Positions 51,065 to 60,475 of a DNA stretch of 64,000 nt are shown here, piece after piece. The position numbers and the translations under genes were made by a program. Below the pieces are notes generated by a model. It had not been told where the DNA came from and did no database searches. It worked only from the letters and a program-made list of their open reading frames with translations. The DNA lies in contig CALMGM010000005.1 of the NCBI GenBank assembly GCA_937863685.1, positions 682,001 to 746,000 on the forward strand, in the 5' to 3' direction. Each line of letters begins with the position of its first letter. Position 1 is the first letter of the stretch. This stretch comes from an uncultured bacterium. Lineage in GTDB: Bacteria; Edwardsbacteria; AC1; EtOH8.

Positions 51065-52486
51065 ATGGCCGCCGACCGCCGAAATAAGAAACATCACTGC
51101 AAAGCCCGTCTGCTGTGGATAGCCGGCGGCCCGGGGCGTTTTTATCCCGCCCAGGTGCATCTGGCCGCCATGGAGGTCCGCTTCCGACAGGGACAGTGGG
51201 CCGGGGCCGAGGAGGTCTGCCGCCAGGGGTTCACCGCCTGCCGGGAGCTGGGCGACGAATATCACCGGGGGCTCTTTCTCAACCAGCTGGGCAACATCCT
51301 CTCCTACCGCGGGGTAAGGCAGGAGGCCCTGGACACCATGAAGGAGGCCCAGCTGGTGCTATCCCGATGGCCGGGCGATATCATCATGATCTCGGTCCTT
51401 TACAACATGGGTTATGCCTGCGAACACTTCGGGGACCTGGACGGGGCCCTGGAGAACTACCGGGCCGGCCAGGAGCTGGCCCGCCGGGCCGGGGACCTTC
51501 GGTCCGAGAACCGGGCCAACGGCAATATCGGCATCATCTACGCCATGCGCGGCAACTATAAGACCGCGCTGGAATATTTCCACCGCCTGCTGGAGTCCAC
51601 GGAAAAGCTGGACGATCTGGCCGGGGTGGCCTTGGCCCACGGTAACCTGGGCCTGGCATACCTGTACTCCGGCGCTCCGGAGCAGGCCGAGGTCCATCTC
51701 AGGCAGAAGCAGGAACTGTCCCGCAAGATGGGCGACCGCCTGGGGCTCTGCCAGTCCTTCGGCAGCCTGGGAGACCTGCTGGCGACCCGGGGCGATTACC
51801 CGGGAGCGTTGGCCAGCTATGCCAAAGCCCGGGAACACAGTCAGGCCATGAACAACCTGAATATGACCGCCACCGCCGACGAAAAATCGGGCGAGATCCT
51901 GGTGCTGATGGGGCGCCACGCCGAGGCGGAATCCATCTTTATGGGGGCGGTGGAGCTGGTGGATAAGATGGGATCGCGCCTCTCCCTGCCTTCGCTCTGG
52001 CAGAAGATAGGCGAGTGCCGGCTGGCACTGGGGCGGCCGGGTCCGGCTGAAAAAGCTTTTTATAATTCCATCGAGACAGGCAAGGAAAAGAGCCAGGAGC
52101 CGTTCTATATGGGAGCCCATCGGGGCCTGGCCGCCCTGGAGCTGGGCCGGGGGAACCTTGACACCGCCCGGGAGCACTGTAAAAGATTTCTGGAGCTGGC
52201 CCAAAAATACCAAGATCAGGAATACGTCCTGGACGGCCGGATACTGGAAGCGCGCATCATGGCGGCCGATGCTCCCGGCCCGGCCGCTGAGGAATTGGTG
52301 AAAATAATCGACCAGGCCCTGCCGCCGCCCCGCCGGGCCGAGGTCCTGTTCTGGATATGGAAACTGCGCCGAGGACCAGGGGATAGGCTGGCCGCCCTGG
52401 AGGCCATCAAACAGGCCTCTTTGCTGGCCCCCACCGCCGAAAACCGGGAGCGGATTGACGAACTGGACGGCTCCGGGCCGTCTTAG
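51065..52486 (+). CDS. TPR-repeat protein (paralogue 4 of 4)
   Basis: About 470 residues, mostly tetratricopeptide repeats (LYNMGYACEHFGDLDGALENY, NIGIIYAMRGNYKTALEYF, GNLGLAYLYSGAPEQAEVHL). The N-terminus AADRRNKKHHCKARLLWIAGGPGRFYP resembles that of the 8.9 kb TPR protein. The start is uncertain: ATG at 51065 has weak spacing to AGGGGG, and TTG at 51053 is too close to it. No other domain is visible. The gene follows the small lipoprotein by 26 bases. Confidence 0.72.
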   Translation: MAADRRNKKHHCKARLLWIAGGPGRFYPAQVHLAAMEVRFRQGQWAGAEEVCRQGFTACRELGDEYHRGLFLNQLGNILSYRGVRQEALDTMKEAQLVLSRWPGDIIMISVLYNMGYACEHFGDLDGALENYRAGQELARRAGDLRSENRANGNIGIIYAMRGNYKTALEYFHRLLESTEKLDDLAGVALAHGNLGLAYLYSGAPEQAEVHLRQKQELSRKMGDRLGLCQSFGSLGDLLATRGDYPGALASYAKAREHSQAMNNLNMTATADEKSGEILVLMGRHAEAESIFMGAVELVDKMGSRLSLPSLWQKIGECRLALGRPGPAEKAFYNSIETGKEKSQEPFYMGAHRGLAALELGRGNLDTAREHCKRFLELAQKYQDQEYVLDGRILEARIMAADAPGPAAEELVKIIDQALPPPRRAEVLFWIWKLRRGPGDRLAALEAIKQASLLAPTAENRERIDELDGSGPS

Positions 52487-52520
52487 ATCCCATATAATCA
52501 ATATCTTTTAGGGAGAGACC

Positions 52521-52823
52521 ATGTTAAAACATCAAAAATATCTCCAGGCCGCCATCCTGTACGTTGGCCTGGCCACCCTGGCCGGCTGCATCCCCGGCGA
52601 CGGCCATAACACCGTTCAGAGGCCGGCCGGTTTCTTCTGGGGCATCTGGCACGGCTGGGTGGCCCCCATCTCGCTGATCATCAGCATCTTCAAAAAGAAC
52701 ATCCGGCTGTACGAGGCCTTCAACAACGGCTGGCTGTATGATTTCGGCTTCTACATCGCGGTCATCAGCGGGTTCGGCGGGCTGTCGCTGTTCCGCCGCC
52801 GGAAATCGTCCTGCTGTAAATAA
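52521..52823 (+). CDS. Small membrane lipoprotein-like protein
   Basis: A 100-residue protein with a lipoprotein-like N-terminus (YVGLATLAGCIPG) and the phrase PAGFFWGIWHGWVAPISLIISIFKKNIRLYEAFNNGWLYDFGFYIAVISGFGGLSLF, a recognisable small family conserved in Bacteroidetes and relatives, with no assigned function. One or two membrane helices are likely. GGGAGAGACC precedes the ATG. A terminator is visible 160 bases downstream. Confidence 0.75.
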   Translation: MLKHQKYLQAAILYVGLATLAGCIPGDGHNTVQRPAGFFWGIWHGWVAPISLIISIFKKNIRLYEAFNNGWLYDFGFYIAVISGFGGLSLFRRRKSSCCK

Positions 52824-52828
52824 TAACG

Positions 52829-52854
52829 TAGGGACATGGCGTGCCATGTCCCTA
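52829..52854. repeat. TAGGGACATGGC...GCCATGTCCCTA palindrome
   Basis: A 12-base-pair inverted repeat with a 2-base centre, related in form to GGACACGGCATGCCGTGTCC at 49995. Confidence 0.8.
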
Positions 52855-52861
52855 CAATAAA

Positions 52862-52980
52862 CACCACCCCTCCGTCCCCTCCTTGATCAAGGAGAATTAT
52901 AAAAAGAACCCCTTCCCTCACGGGGAAGGGGCAGGCCTGCCCGCCTATATGGACTGCCTGCTAATGGCGGGGGTTAGGTC
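52862..52980. repeat. Patchwork of palindromic repeats
   Basis: Contains CCCCTCCTTGATCAAGGAG (52874-52892, shared with 19403), CCCCTTCCCTCACGGGGAAGGGG (52911-52931) and a GGCAGG/CCTGCC arm. It looks like successive insertions of small elements; no ORF is present. Confidence 0.6.
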
Positions 52981-52983
52981 AAA

Positions 52984-53012
52984 GAGGCCTGGTTACCCAG
53001 GCCTCTTTTTTT
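52984..53012 (+). terminator. Intrinsic terminator
   Basis: GAGGCCTGG-TTAC-CCAGGCCTC followed by TTTTTTT, directly between convergent genes; it ends the plus-strand transcript of the 52.5 kb gene, and its minus-strand reading is weaker. Confidence 0.85.
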
Positions 53013-54273
53013 ATCCCAGAAAAGGATTGAAATAATCTATCCTGGTCTTGGGCAATTCCTTCTTGAAAAATTTTATCAGCTCTGCGATCCCGATGGCCCG
53101 GCCTCCGGGCCGGGGGATGGTTCTTATGTACCACCAGGGATCTATGGACAGATTCCTCATCTGGACCATATCCACATTGTACTTGGCGAACAATTCAAGC
53201 AGCCCCTCGGCCTCCCGCTCCCGGTCGGTGTATCCCGGGAAGACCAGCAGGTTGATGCTGACGAAAAGCCCGTTGTCCTTGGCCGTTTTGATGCTTTTCA
53301 GCACATCGGAATATTCATAGTTGACCGGTCGGTAGTAGGCATCGTAGCATTTTTTGATGGAGGAATTCAGGCTGATGCGCACCGAATCCAGCCCGGCGCT
53401 GGTTAGTGCCTTGATCCTCTGGGGGCTGTAGCCGTTGGTGTTCAGGTTGATGGTGCCCCTGGCGGTCTGATTCCGAATAAGTTTGACGGCCTTCCCGACG
53501 GTCTCCGACTGCAGCAGCGGCTCGCCTTCACAGCCCTGGCCGAAGCTGGCGATGGGCGAAGGCGCATTTTTTAAGTGTGGCACGGCGATAGCGGCGATCT
53601 CCTCCGGTGTCGGGACAAATGATAACCGGTCCTGCGAGGCGCAGCAGCCCTCCTTCCCGGCGGGCTGCCAGGACAGGCAGCCCAGGCACCGGGCATTGCA
53701 GGACGGCGAGGTGGGCAGGGGCAGTTCCCAGCGGCGGTAAAAGGTGTTCTTGCCGGCAAAGCAGTGGTATTCCAAAGCACAGCGGGCCAGCTGTTTTAAC
53801 AGCCGGTTGTCCGGCTCCTGCTTCAAACGTTGCTCCACCAGTTTGATCAGCCTTTTGTCCTGCTCCGGGCTGTGCAACTCGGGATCGGCCTTGGGGTTCC
53901 TGGCCACCAGTTTGGCCGCCCCGCAGATTTTTCCCTTATGCCAGGCCACCGCGGTGTAGGACCACAGCGGCAGCAGCGGATCAGGCGACCGCTCCACATA
54001 GGCCGGCATCAGGGTCCGGGTGTAGCCGGCCGGCATGAAGGCCGCCACGGGGTAGACCTTTTTATTGCCTACCCTTTCCAGGTAGACAGGGCTGCCATCC
54101 CGTTGGGCGGCAATAATCCCCTTTTTGATCACGAACAGCTCGCTGCCCTCCGGCAGGGGAACCATCTCGCTGGCCGGAATGGGGACAAGGTCCCCGCCGG
54201 AAAGTCCCAGGGCCTGGTGTTGGACGGAATCGAAGATCCGGCCCTTGGTATCGGCGAAAAGTAGATTTGGCAT
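53011..54273 (-). CDS. Radical SAM protein with ~185-residue N-terminal domain
   Basis: The cluster motif SPSCNARCLGCLSWQP (C-x3-C-x2-C, about residues 190-197) starts a radical SAM domain with FGQGCEGEPLLQ in place of the usual GGEP loop, GTINLNTNGYSP and SVRISLNSSIKKCYDAYY. The N-terminal region (MPNLLFADTKGRIFDSVQHQALGLSG to residue ~180) precedes it and carries LVPIPASEMVPLPEGSELFVI; this two-part plan is known in a group of uncharacterised radical SAM proteins. The start at 54273 lies 6 bases from the -10 box, so the transcript is probably leaderless. Confidence 0.82.
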   Translation of the reverse strand: MPNLLFADTKGRIFDSVQHQALGLSGGDLVPIPASEMVPLPEGSELFVIKKGIIAAQRDGSPVYLERVGNKKVYPVAAFMPAGYTRTLMPAYVERSPDPLLPLWSYTAVAWHKGKICGAAKLVARNPKADPELHSPEQDKRLIKLVEQRLKQEPDNRLLKQLARCALEYHCFAGKNTFYRRWELPLPTSPSCNARCLGCLSWQPAGKEGCCASQDRLSFVPTPEEIAAIAVPHLKNAPSPIASFGQGCEGEPLLQSETVGKAVKLIRNQTARGTINLNTNGYSPQRIKALTSAGLDSVRISLNSSIKKCYDAYYRPVNYEYSDVLKSIKTAKDNGLFVSINLLVFPGYTDREREAEGLLELFAKYNVDMVQMRNLSIDPWWYIRTIPRPGGRAIGIAELIKFFKKELPKTRIDYFNPFLG

Positions 54274-54279
54274 GCCGTG

Positions 54280-54308
54280 ATTATACGGAATATCCCAATA
54301 TTTGTCAA
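54280..54308 (-). promoter_or_regulatory. Consensus sigma-70 promoter for a leaderless gene
   Basis: On the minus strand TTGACA (54303-54308) and TATAAT (54280-54285) have 17 bases between them, a perfect consensus. The ATG of the radical SAM gene begins 7 bases after the -10 box, where transcription would start. Confidence 0.85.
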
Positions 54309-54344
54309 ACCGGCATAACCGGATGAACAATATTAAAATAGTTC

Positions 54345-54371
54345 TTGACAAATATTGTCAGGAGGTATAAT
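54345..54371 (+). promoter_or_regulatory. Sigma-70-like promoter with inverted repeat, for the surface-protein operon
   Basis: TTGACA (54345-54350) and TATAAT (54366-54371) match consensus but with a 15-base spacer, shorter than usual. TGACAA-ATA-TTGTCA (54346-54360) is an inverted repeat overlapping the -35 box and could be an operator. TTGACAAATATTG is shared with the opposing promoter. Confidence 0.65.
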
Positions 54372-54425
54372 ATCCATCAAGTAGCATTTTATTCGATTAT
54401 ACCACCATTATAGATGGAGAATACC

Positions 54426-57400
54426 ATGAAAAAAATTCGTTGGCTGTCGGCAATGGTTTTTACTGCCCTTACCGCATCCCTGGCCCTGGCCGCCACCGCG
54501 CCGGGAAAAAGGATCGCCGAGACAAAAATCATGACCCAAAGGGTACTCAATGCCAATGCCTGGGAGATATATACCACCAATTACGGGCCTTTTGTAAAAC
54601 CCCAGACAGGCTGCGGCGGCTTCTGGCCGGCAGGTTCGGGCCGGGGCTATATCTATGGCGCCGGGCTTTGGGTGGGCGCCAAAGCTCCTTCCGGTAATAA
54701 AGCCGTGGCCTGCGGGTACAACCCCAATACCGGCGGATATGACTTCGGGGCAGTAAGCCTGGATAATAGCTATGAAAACTACCTTACCGACCCCCTGGCC
54801 AAGGTATATCTTTCCACCGACCCCACCGATATTTATGATTGGCCGGTGCTGGACAGCGCCGGGAAAAAGGTTGTCAGATCATGCCAGGACAGCTATTGCA
54901 AGTACAGCGACCAAAATCCCGCCTATCCTATCCCCAGGGACACGGCCCTTGGCATTCTGGTGGAGCAATTCAGCTATGCCTGGAATTATGCCGACAATAA
55001 TGACATCATATTTTTCTATTTTAAGGTCACCAATATTTCCGGGGCAGTTCTGGATAGTGTTTATATCGGACCCTGCGCCGATTGCGATATCGGTTCCTGG
55101 CTTGGCGATCGGACCGGCTTTGATTATATCCGCAATTTAGCCATACAATACCAGATAGAAGCCGAGCCCGGATGGCCGGAAACCGGGGTGGTCGGGATTA
55201 GATTTCTTGAAAGTCCTGTCAACAACACTGGAGATACTGTCCATGTAAATGACAATCAGTACCCTCACGATATTGCTCCAGGACAACCTCTCGGTTTGAC
55301 TGTCTTTAAAATGTTAACCCTTGAACAAGATCCCTCCACCGATGCAGAACGCTATTTTATGATGAGTGGCGTCAGCTATTGGGACTCTATTTATGAACCT
55401 TATGATGAATGGGCAACCTATCCGGCTGATTGGCGCTTTATCATGTCCAGCGGGCCGTTTGTGTTAAAACCCGATTCGGCGGTCACCACCTGCATCGGCA
55501 TTATCGGAGCGCTGGACACCGCCTCTCTTAAGTTAATCTCCGACAAGGCCCAGATCATATACGACAATGGCTTTGCCCTGGCCGATCCGCCGTCATCCCC
55601 TTCCTTCGTCTTTACCGCCAGTCCCGGAGACGGCAAAGCCTACCTGAGCTGGAACAAGGCCATCGAAACCACCCCCGATCCCTATTGGGGTCTACTTCCC
55701 GATGTTAAAAGCTGGAACACCTATTTCCCCGGCTCCTGGAGCAAATTACCTTCGTCCAGCCAACTACTGGTTGACAGTTTTGAGGTTAAGGATATATTAT
55801 CCCCGCTCAATCCCTATATCCGGATCGCCCGGGGTGCGGTTCAGCCGGTCAATGGCGGCGATACCGTAAATGCCCTTTATAATCACAAATCGCTTTATGA
55901 GCCGTACGATTTTCAGGGATACCTGGTCTACCGGGCAAACAGCCTGGCCGACCTGGCCGATCCTTCAAAAAGAAGCCCGGTGGGAAGTGTCAATTATGGC
56001 ACCAGCGGGGCCTTTGGTTATTTTTACGACAAGGTCGACGGTTACCAAATAGTTCTGGACGTCGAAACGAATATATACGTCACCCCCGATATGGTATATT
56101 ACCTGCCCAAATACGACACCATCGGCACCGACCGGGGCCTGGCCTATTGTCTGATAGACAGCGGCCTGATGAACGGACAGACCTATTACTATTCCGTGGT
56201 GTCGTATGACTATCAGCCCAATGTATATTTCACCCGCAAATGCCCCACCACCCTGGCCAGCGATCCCCTGGCCAATGCCCGCTCCGTGGTCCCGCAGGCC
56301 GAAGCTCCGGGATATATCCCGCCAAATATCAGCATCCGGGTGGACGGCGGGTCTGACGTCCGGTTCGGCGGGACCACCGATTATTTTTACAACGCCACGG
56401 TGGGAAATCCCTCGGCGGTTCAAAACGACAGCTTCAAGATCCATTGGAATCCCATGAAGAAGGTGGTTTCGGGGATCTACCGAAATCCGCACTATACCGG
56501 GAAATTATACAGCTCCTCCAGTGTGCTGCTGGATTCGGTGGGGATCATTCCCACCTGGGGATTATACGGGTCCATTCCCCATGAAGTATTCCGCGGCTCC
56601 GCCTATGCCCAGTTGCCTTTCGGGGGAATCGCCCTGCAGCCGTATTTTGTCTTCGACATGTTTGACGCAGCGATAGACAGCTTCAATATCGTTGAAAATC
56701 CCGGCGGATTAAGAACCTACTCACCGGACAGCGTAAAGGTAGAATTGATCCCGGCAATATTTAATCCGACAACATGCCTTTGGCAGTGGCGGGGGGCGGA
56801 TTTTGAGATCCGATGGAAGGACACTTTAACCGGGCTTACGGCAGAGGTCTGGGATATGACCAATAACTTACTGGTCCCCCTGGAAACCGGCGTGACCAAA
56901 ACCAACATGACCCAAAGCTCCTGGTGCTTCAACCCGACCACTTCTGTGTCTTCGGCTTGGGTAGCCTCCACCTCCGGCTCCGATGCTTATGGCATGCAGA
57001 TCTGCGGCATTACGGTTTATTTCTGCAAAACATATCATGACTCTATTATCACCGACACTTTGGGCAATAGTGACACTATTACTCTTTTCTATTTACGCAA
57101 GATGGATTGGGCAAACCGGCCGGAAACCGGCGATATCTGGAGAATATACTGTTCCGGTCCCCGCCCGCCCATCGAGGGGGATATTGTCACCATCACCACG
57201 ACAAAGGAATTCGCCGGGGTTGCGGGAATTCCCAGCAACGGTGCTTTAAGCTTCTTCCTTTCCCAGAACGCCCCCAACCCCTTCGGCCGCTCCGGCACCA
57301 ATATCAGCTACCAGGTCGGCGGGAACGACCCCTGCCCGGTCAGCCTGAAGATCTACAATATTACCGGGCAGCTGGTGAAAACCCTGGTCGATGATAATAA

Positions 57401-57533
57401 AACCCCGGGCCGCTACAATGCCGCCTGGGACGGTAGATCCGACAAGGATCAAAAGGTATCGGCCGGCATCTATATCTACCGCCTGCAGGCCGGAGAGAAG
57501 AACATCACCAAAAAGATGGTGCTGGTAAAATAA
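54426..57533 (+). CDS. Large secreted protein with FlgD-like/T9SS-like C-terminal domain (1 of 3)
   Basis: Signal peptide MKKIRWLSAMVFTALTASLALA, then a 1035-residue extracellular protein. Residues 25-400 form a conserved block (LNANAWEIYTTNYGPFVKPQTGCGGFWPAGS and KVTNISGAVLDSVYIGPCADCDIG), shared with the next two genes. The middle includes an FN3-like stretch and a region unique to this paralogue. The last ~90 residues (FLSQNAPNPFGRSGTNISYQVGG to ITKKMVLVK) are a FlgD-like Ig / type-A sorting-like domain typical of secreted FCB proteins. The ATG at 54426 after GGAGAATACC is chosen over the one 12 bases upstream. Role unknown; probably a surface structure. Confidence 0.8.
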   Translation: MKKIRWLSAMVFTALTASLALAATAPGKRIAETKIMTQRVLNANAWEIYTTNYGPFVKPQTGCGGFWPAGSGRGYIYGAGLWVGAKAPSGNKAVACGYNPNTGGYDFGAVSLDNSYENYLTDPLAKVYLSTDPTDIYDWPVLDSAGKKVVRSCQDSYCKYSDQNPAYPIPRDTALGILVEQFSYAWNYADNNDIIFFYFKVTNISGAVLDSVYIGPCADCDIGSWLGDRTGFDYIRNLAIQYQIEAEPGWPETGVVGIRFLESPVNNTGDTVHVNDNQYPHDIAPGQPLGLTVFKMLTLEQDPSTDAERYFMMSGVSYWDSIYEPYDEWATYPADWRFIMSSGPFVLKPDSAVTTCIGIIGALDTASLKLISDKAQIIYDNGFALADPPSSPSFVFTASPGDGKAYLSWNKAIETTPDPYWGLLPDVKSWNTYFPGSWSKLPSSSQLLVDSFEVKDILSPLNPYIRIARGAVQPVNGGDTVNALYNHKSLYEPYDFQGYLVYRANSLADLADPSKRSPVGSVNYGTSGAFGYFYDKVDGYQIVLDVETNIYVTPDMVYYLPKYDTIGTDRGLAYCLIDSGLMNGQTYYYSVVSYDYQPNVYFTRKCPTTLASDPLANARSVVPQAEAPGYIPPNISIRVDGGSDVRFGGTTDYFYNATVGNPSAVQNDSFKIHWNPMKKVVSGIYRNPHYTGKLYSSSSVLLDSVGIIPTWGLYGSIPHEVFRGSAYAQLPFGGIALQPYFVFDMFDAAIDSFNIVENPGGLRTYSPDSVKVELIPAIFNPTTCLWQWRGADFEIRWKDTLTGLTAEVWDMTNNLLVPLETGVTKTNMTQSSWCFNPTTSVSSAWVASTSGSDAYGMQICGITVYFCKTYHDSIITDTLGNSDTITLFYLRKMDWANRPETGDIWRIYCSGPRPPIEGDIVTITTTKEFAGVAGIPSNGALSFFLSQNAPNPFGRSGTNISYQVGGNDPCPVSLKIYNITGQLVKTLVDDNKTPGRYNAAWDGRSDKDQKVSAGIYIYRLQAGEKNITKKMVLVK
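57262..57533 (+). repeat. C-terminal cassette, copy 1
   Basis: The 3' end of the first large surface-protein gene; its last ~130 bases (from AAAACCCCGGG to AAGATGGTGCTG) are identical to copies 2 and 3, and upstream of that it diverges more. Confidence 0.85.
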
Positions 57534-57559
57534 TGCCTTAATTCTTTACGGAGATCATC

Positions 57560-60454
57560 GTGAAAGAAAAATATTTCTTTTTTGCAGCGGCCATGCTTAT
57601 TTATGCCGGATTGTCTCATGGCGCAAGCAATAAGCCGGCCGATAATGCCAAAAACTGGGACAGCACAATAACAGTACACCATAACCGATGGGAGACATAT
57701 ACCAGCAATTATGGCCCCGTTGTATTGCCCAAAAACAGTCCCGGTGGATTTTGGCGAAAGCCGACGCATAATTATATTTATGGCGCAGGACTTTGGATTG
57801 GTGCCGTTAAAAACTCCAACACCCTGGTCAGCGTTGGTTATAATCCTACAACCACAAACAGTGAATTTACTCCATCTGCAATAACCGGCGACACCATCGA
57901 TGACGTCACGGCCAAATTGTATCTTTCAAGCGAATCTGACTGGCCTTTGCATAAATTTGCTGGCGGAGACAGTATTGTTTCCAGTCTTGACACTTATACC
58001 AAATTTGATGACTGGGATTCCTTGCACCATTCTGATGGCGCCCCACTGAATATCAAGGTTTCTCAAACCAGCTATGCCTGGAACTGGTACGTGAGCAGTT
58101 TGAAGGACGTTGTATTTTTCGTTTACGAAGTGCAAAACGCCAGCGGGGATACTCTGCGTGATATTTATCTTGGTGCATGCTTTGATAACGATGTTGGCTA
58201 TGAAACGGGCGGATATGCTAATGACTTGGTAACCTTCAAGCATGACCGGAATCTCGGGATTCAGTATCAAAGCATTCCCGAGGATGGGTGGGACACTACC
58301 GGAGTGGTGGGGGTGCGGTTCTTCGAAAGCCCGGCTTGCACCAAAGCATCTGTCAGCGTGGTGGATAACGAATATCCGCATACTATCACCCAGGGTGAAC
58401 AGCTGGGCATGACCGCCTTTAAGATATTTAACCTGTATCAGGATCCTCAAACCGATGGAGAGTGCTATCTTGAAATGCAGGGCATCCATTTCTGGAATAT
58501 GATTGCTGATGCATACGATGAGTGGGGAGGAATAACGCCCGGCGACAAACGCTTCATTATGTGCAGCGGTCCGTTTGATATGAAGCCCGATACCATGGTG
58601 CGGCTTGTGGTCGGAATAATAGGCGCAAATGATACCCTTTCGGCAATGGCGGTTTCCGATTATGCACAGGCAATATACGATAACAGTTTTGTAACTCTGC
58701 CGATTATTGTGACCGATCCCAGCACTGCCCAGGTGGTCAATGGAAACACTGATATTTCCTGGAGCTGTGCCGTTTCATGCTCAACTGATATATATTATTC
58801 CAGCGATGAGGGGGAAAACTGGTTTTTACTTGTGAGCAACCAGCCAGGAACGGGTTCATATTCATGGAACACAACAACGGTGTCTGATGGTGTAAAGTAC
58901 AAGATCGGAATATTTGCCCACAATTCAAACTCCTTCGGTTGGGACGAGTCCGATGAAGTGTTTACCATAGATAACACGGCCATCATTGCTCCGCAATTTG
59001 ATATAATGGATTATCCTCAAACATGGTCCGGAACCCGGTATTTAAATTTTATGCACGGTGATGCCGATAATGATCAATTGACCAAAACGCTTTATATACA
59101 GAAACTGGACTGGGACACCACCCGGTGGGATCAGGTGGCCGCTTCGCAGGGCTATTCCCAGCTTTGGTCATTGGACAGCCTGGCATGGAATACCACAACC
59201 TATCCCAATTATTACTACAATATGCTTTTAACGATAAACGACGGAACTGATGCTGTTGCCGAAACGATGAACTACTATAATGCCAACGGCCACGGCTATG
59301 TACTGTTGGAGAACGATTTTCCCTCGACCGACAGCGCCGTTCAAACCAGCGGGACGGCAAAATTCACTAGCCCGACGCCTTATGTGATCTTCCCGGCCCA
59401 GTTGACCGGACACAATTACGAGTACCGCTTCAAGCCGCTGAGCGGCTACTACAGCTCCAGTGCCCTACAGTATTTTTACACACTAAGTTACGATTTTTGG
59501 GATGCTGATGCCAATACACAACTATTGAGTGACTGCCATTTTACCGTGAGGATATTGAACTATGCAGCGCAACAGTTTTATTCGCCCGATCCGGCCGATG
59601 GAATCGTGCCCGAGGTGCGCTGGCAGCAGGGCGTGTTCGGCCAGGGACAGAACTGCGACTCCATAAAGATCACCACCGATGCCGGAAATTTTTCGCTGGA
59701 TACCTTAAAAATATTTGCCGCTGATACCAACCTGTCCCTGACGCCGAAATGGATGTTTCGGGGATGTGATTTTGAAATTCGCTGGCATGTACTGGGAGCC
59801 TACCCAAATGATACGCTGACTGCCGAAGTATGGGATATGGACAACAATGTTCTGGTGCCGGTGGATACTCTTGCCTGGAATAATTTGTCGCAAAGCGCTT
59901 GGTCATTCGGAACAACAGCCACCGGAGCCGGTCGTTCAATAATTACCAATGCCATAACAACCCTGGCCCGTAAATATATTTTTATCTGTGGGGCACGGGT
60001 TATGTTTAACCAAGGAGCCTCTATTCGCAACATGACCTGGGACACCCACCCCGCCGAAGGTGAAATTTGGCGGCTTTACACCCATGGTCCCAAACCACCG
60101 CGGGAAGGCGATATTTACAGATTTAAAGGGGTATCCGGGGTAACGGGCAACCCGGGAAAAAATACATTTAACTATTTCCTGGCCCAGAATGCCCCCAACC
60201 CCTTCGGGCATTCCGGCACCAGCATCAGCTACCAGGTCGGCGGTAGCGGCTCGGTTCCCGTCAGCCTGAAGATCTACAATATCGCCGGGCAGCTGGTGAA
60301 AACCCTGGTCAACGATCATAAAACCCCGGGCCGCTACAATGCCGCCTGGGACGGTAGATCCGACAAGGATCAAAAGGTATCGGCCGGCATCTATATCTAC
60401 CGCCTGCAGGCCGGAGAGAAGAACATCACCAAAAAGATGGTGCTGATAAAATAA
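57560..60454 (+). CDS. Large secreted protein with FlgD-like/T9SS-like C-terminal domain (2 of 3)
   Basis: GTG start after a GGAG site, signal peptide KYFFFAAAMLIYAGLSHG, 964 residues. It shares the N-terminal block (NRWETYTSNYGPVVLPKNSPGGFWRKP; EVQNASGDTLRDIYLGACFDNDVG) with its two neighbours in more divergent form. The middle differs, with a Ser-Thr-rich insert around residues 390-470 (TDISWSCAVSCSTDIYYSSDEGENW). The C-terminus is the FlgD-like cassette. It follows the first paralogue by 26 bases, so a tandem operon arising by gene duplication is likely. Middle parts appear AT-richer than the cassette. Confidence 0.8.
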   Translation: MKEKYFFFAAAMLIYAGLSHGASNKPADNAKNWDSTITVHHNRWETYTSNYGPVVLPKNSPGGFWRKPTHNYIYGAGLWIGAVKNSNTLVSVGYNPTTTNSEFTPSAITGDTIDDVTAKLYLSSESDWPLHKFAGGDSIVSSLDTYTKFDDWDSLHHSDGAPLNIKVSQTSYAWNWYVSSLKDVVFFVYEVQNASGDTLRDIYLGACFDNDVGYETGGYANDLVTFKHDRNLGIQYQSIPEDGWDTTGVVGVRFFESPACTKASVSVVDNEYPHTITQGEQLGMTAFKIFNLYQDPQTDGECYLEMQGIHFWNMIADAYDEWGGITPGDKRFIMCSGPFDMKPDTMVRLVVGIIGANDTLSAMAVSDYAQAIYDNSFVTLPIIVTDPSTAQVVNGNTDISWSCAVSCSTDIYYSSDEGENWFLLVSNQPGTGSYSWNTTTVSDGVKYKIGIFAHNSNSFGWDESDEVFTIDNTAIIAPQFDIMDYPQTWSGTRYLNFMHGDADNDQLTKTLYIQKLDWDTTRWDQVAASQGYSQLWSLDSLAWNTTTYPNYYYNMLLTINDGTDAVAETMNYYNANGHGYVLLENDFPSTDSAVQTSGTAKFTSPTPYVIFPAQLTGHNYEYRFKPLSGYYSSSALQYFYTLSYDFWDADANTQLLSDCHFTVRILNYAAQQFYSPDPADGIVPEVRWQQGVFGQGQNCDSIKITTDAGNFSLDTLKIFAADTNLSLTPKWMFRGCDFEIRWHVLGAYPNDTLTAEVWDMDNNVLVPVDTLAWNNLSQSAWSFGTTATGAGRSIITNAITTLARKYIFICGARVMFNQGASIRNMTWDTHPAEGEIWRLYTHGPKPPREGDIYRFKGVSGVTGNPGKNTFNYFLAQNAPNPFGHSGTSISYQVGGSGSVPVSLKIYNIAGQLVKTLVNDHKTPGRYNAAWDGRSDKDQKVSAGIYIYRLQAGEKNITKKMVLIK
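60183..60454 (+). repeat. C-terminal cassette, copy 2
   Basis: From position 60245 to the stop codon (210 bases) this copy is identical base for base to 61745-61954. Identity stops at the gene end on the 3' side. Confidence 0.9.
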
Positions 60455-60475
60455 ATTTCAATTTATGGAGGTCGT

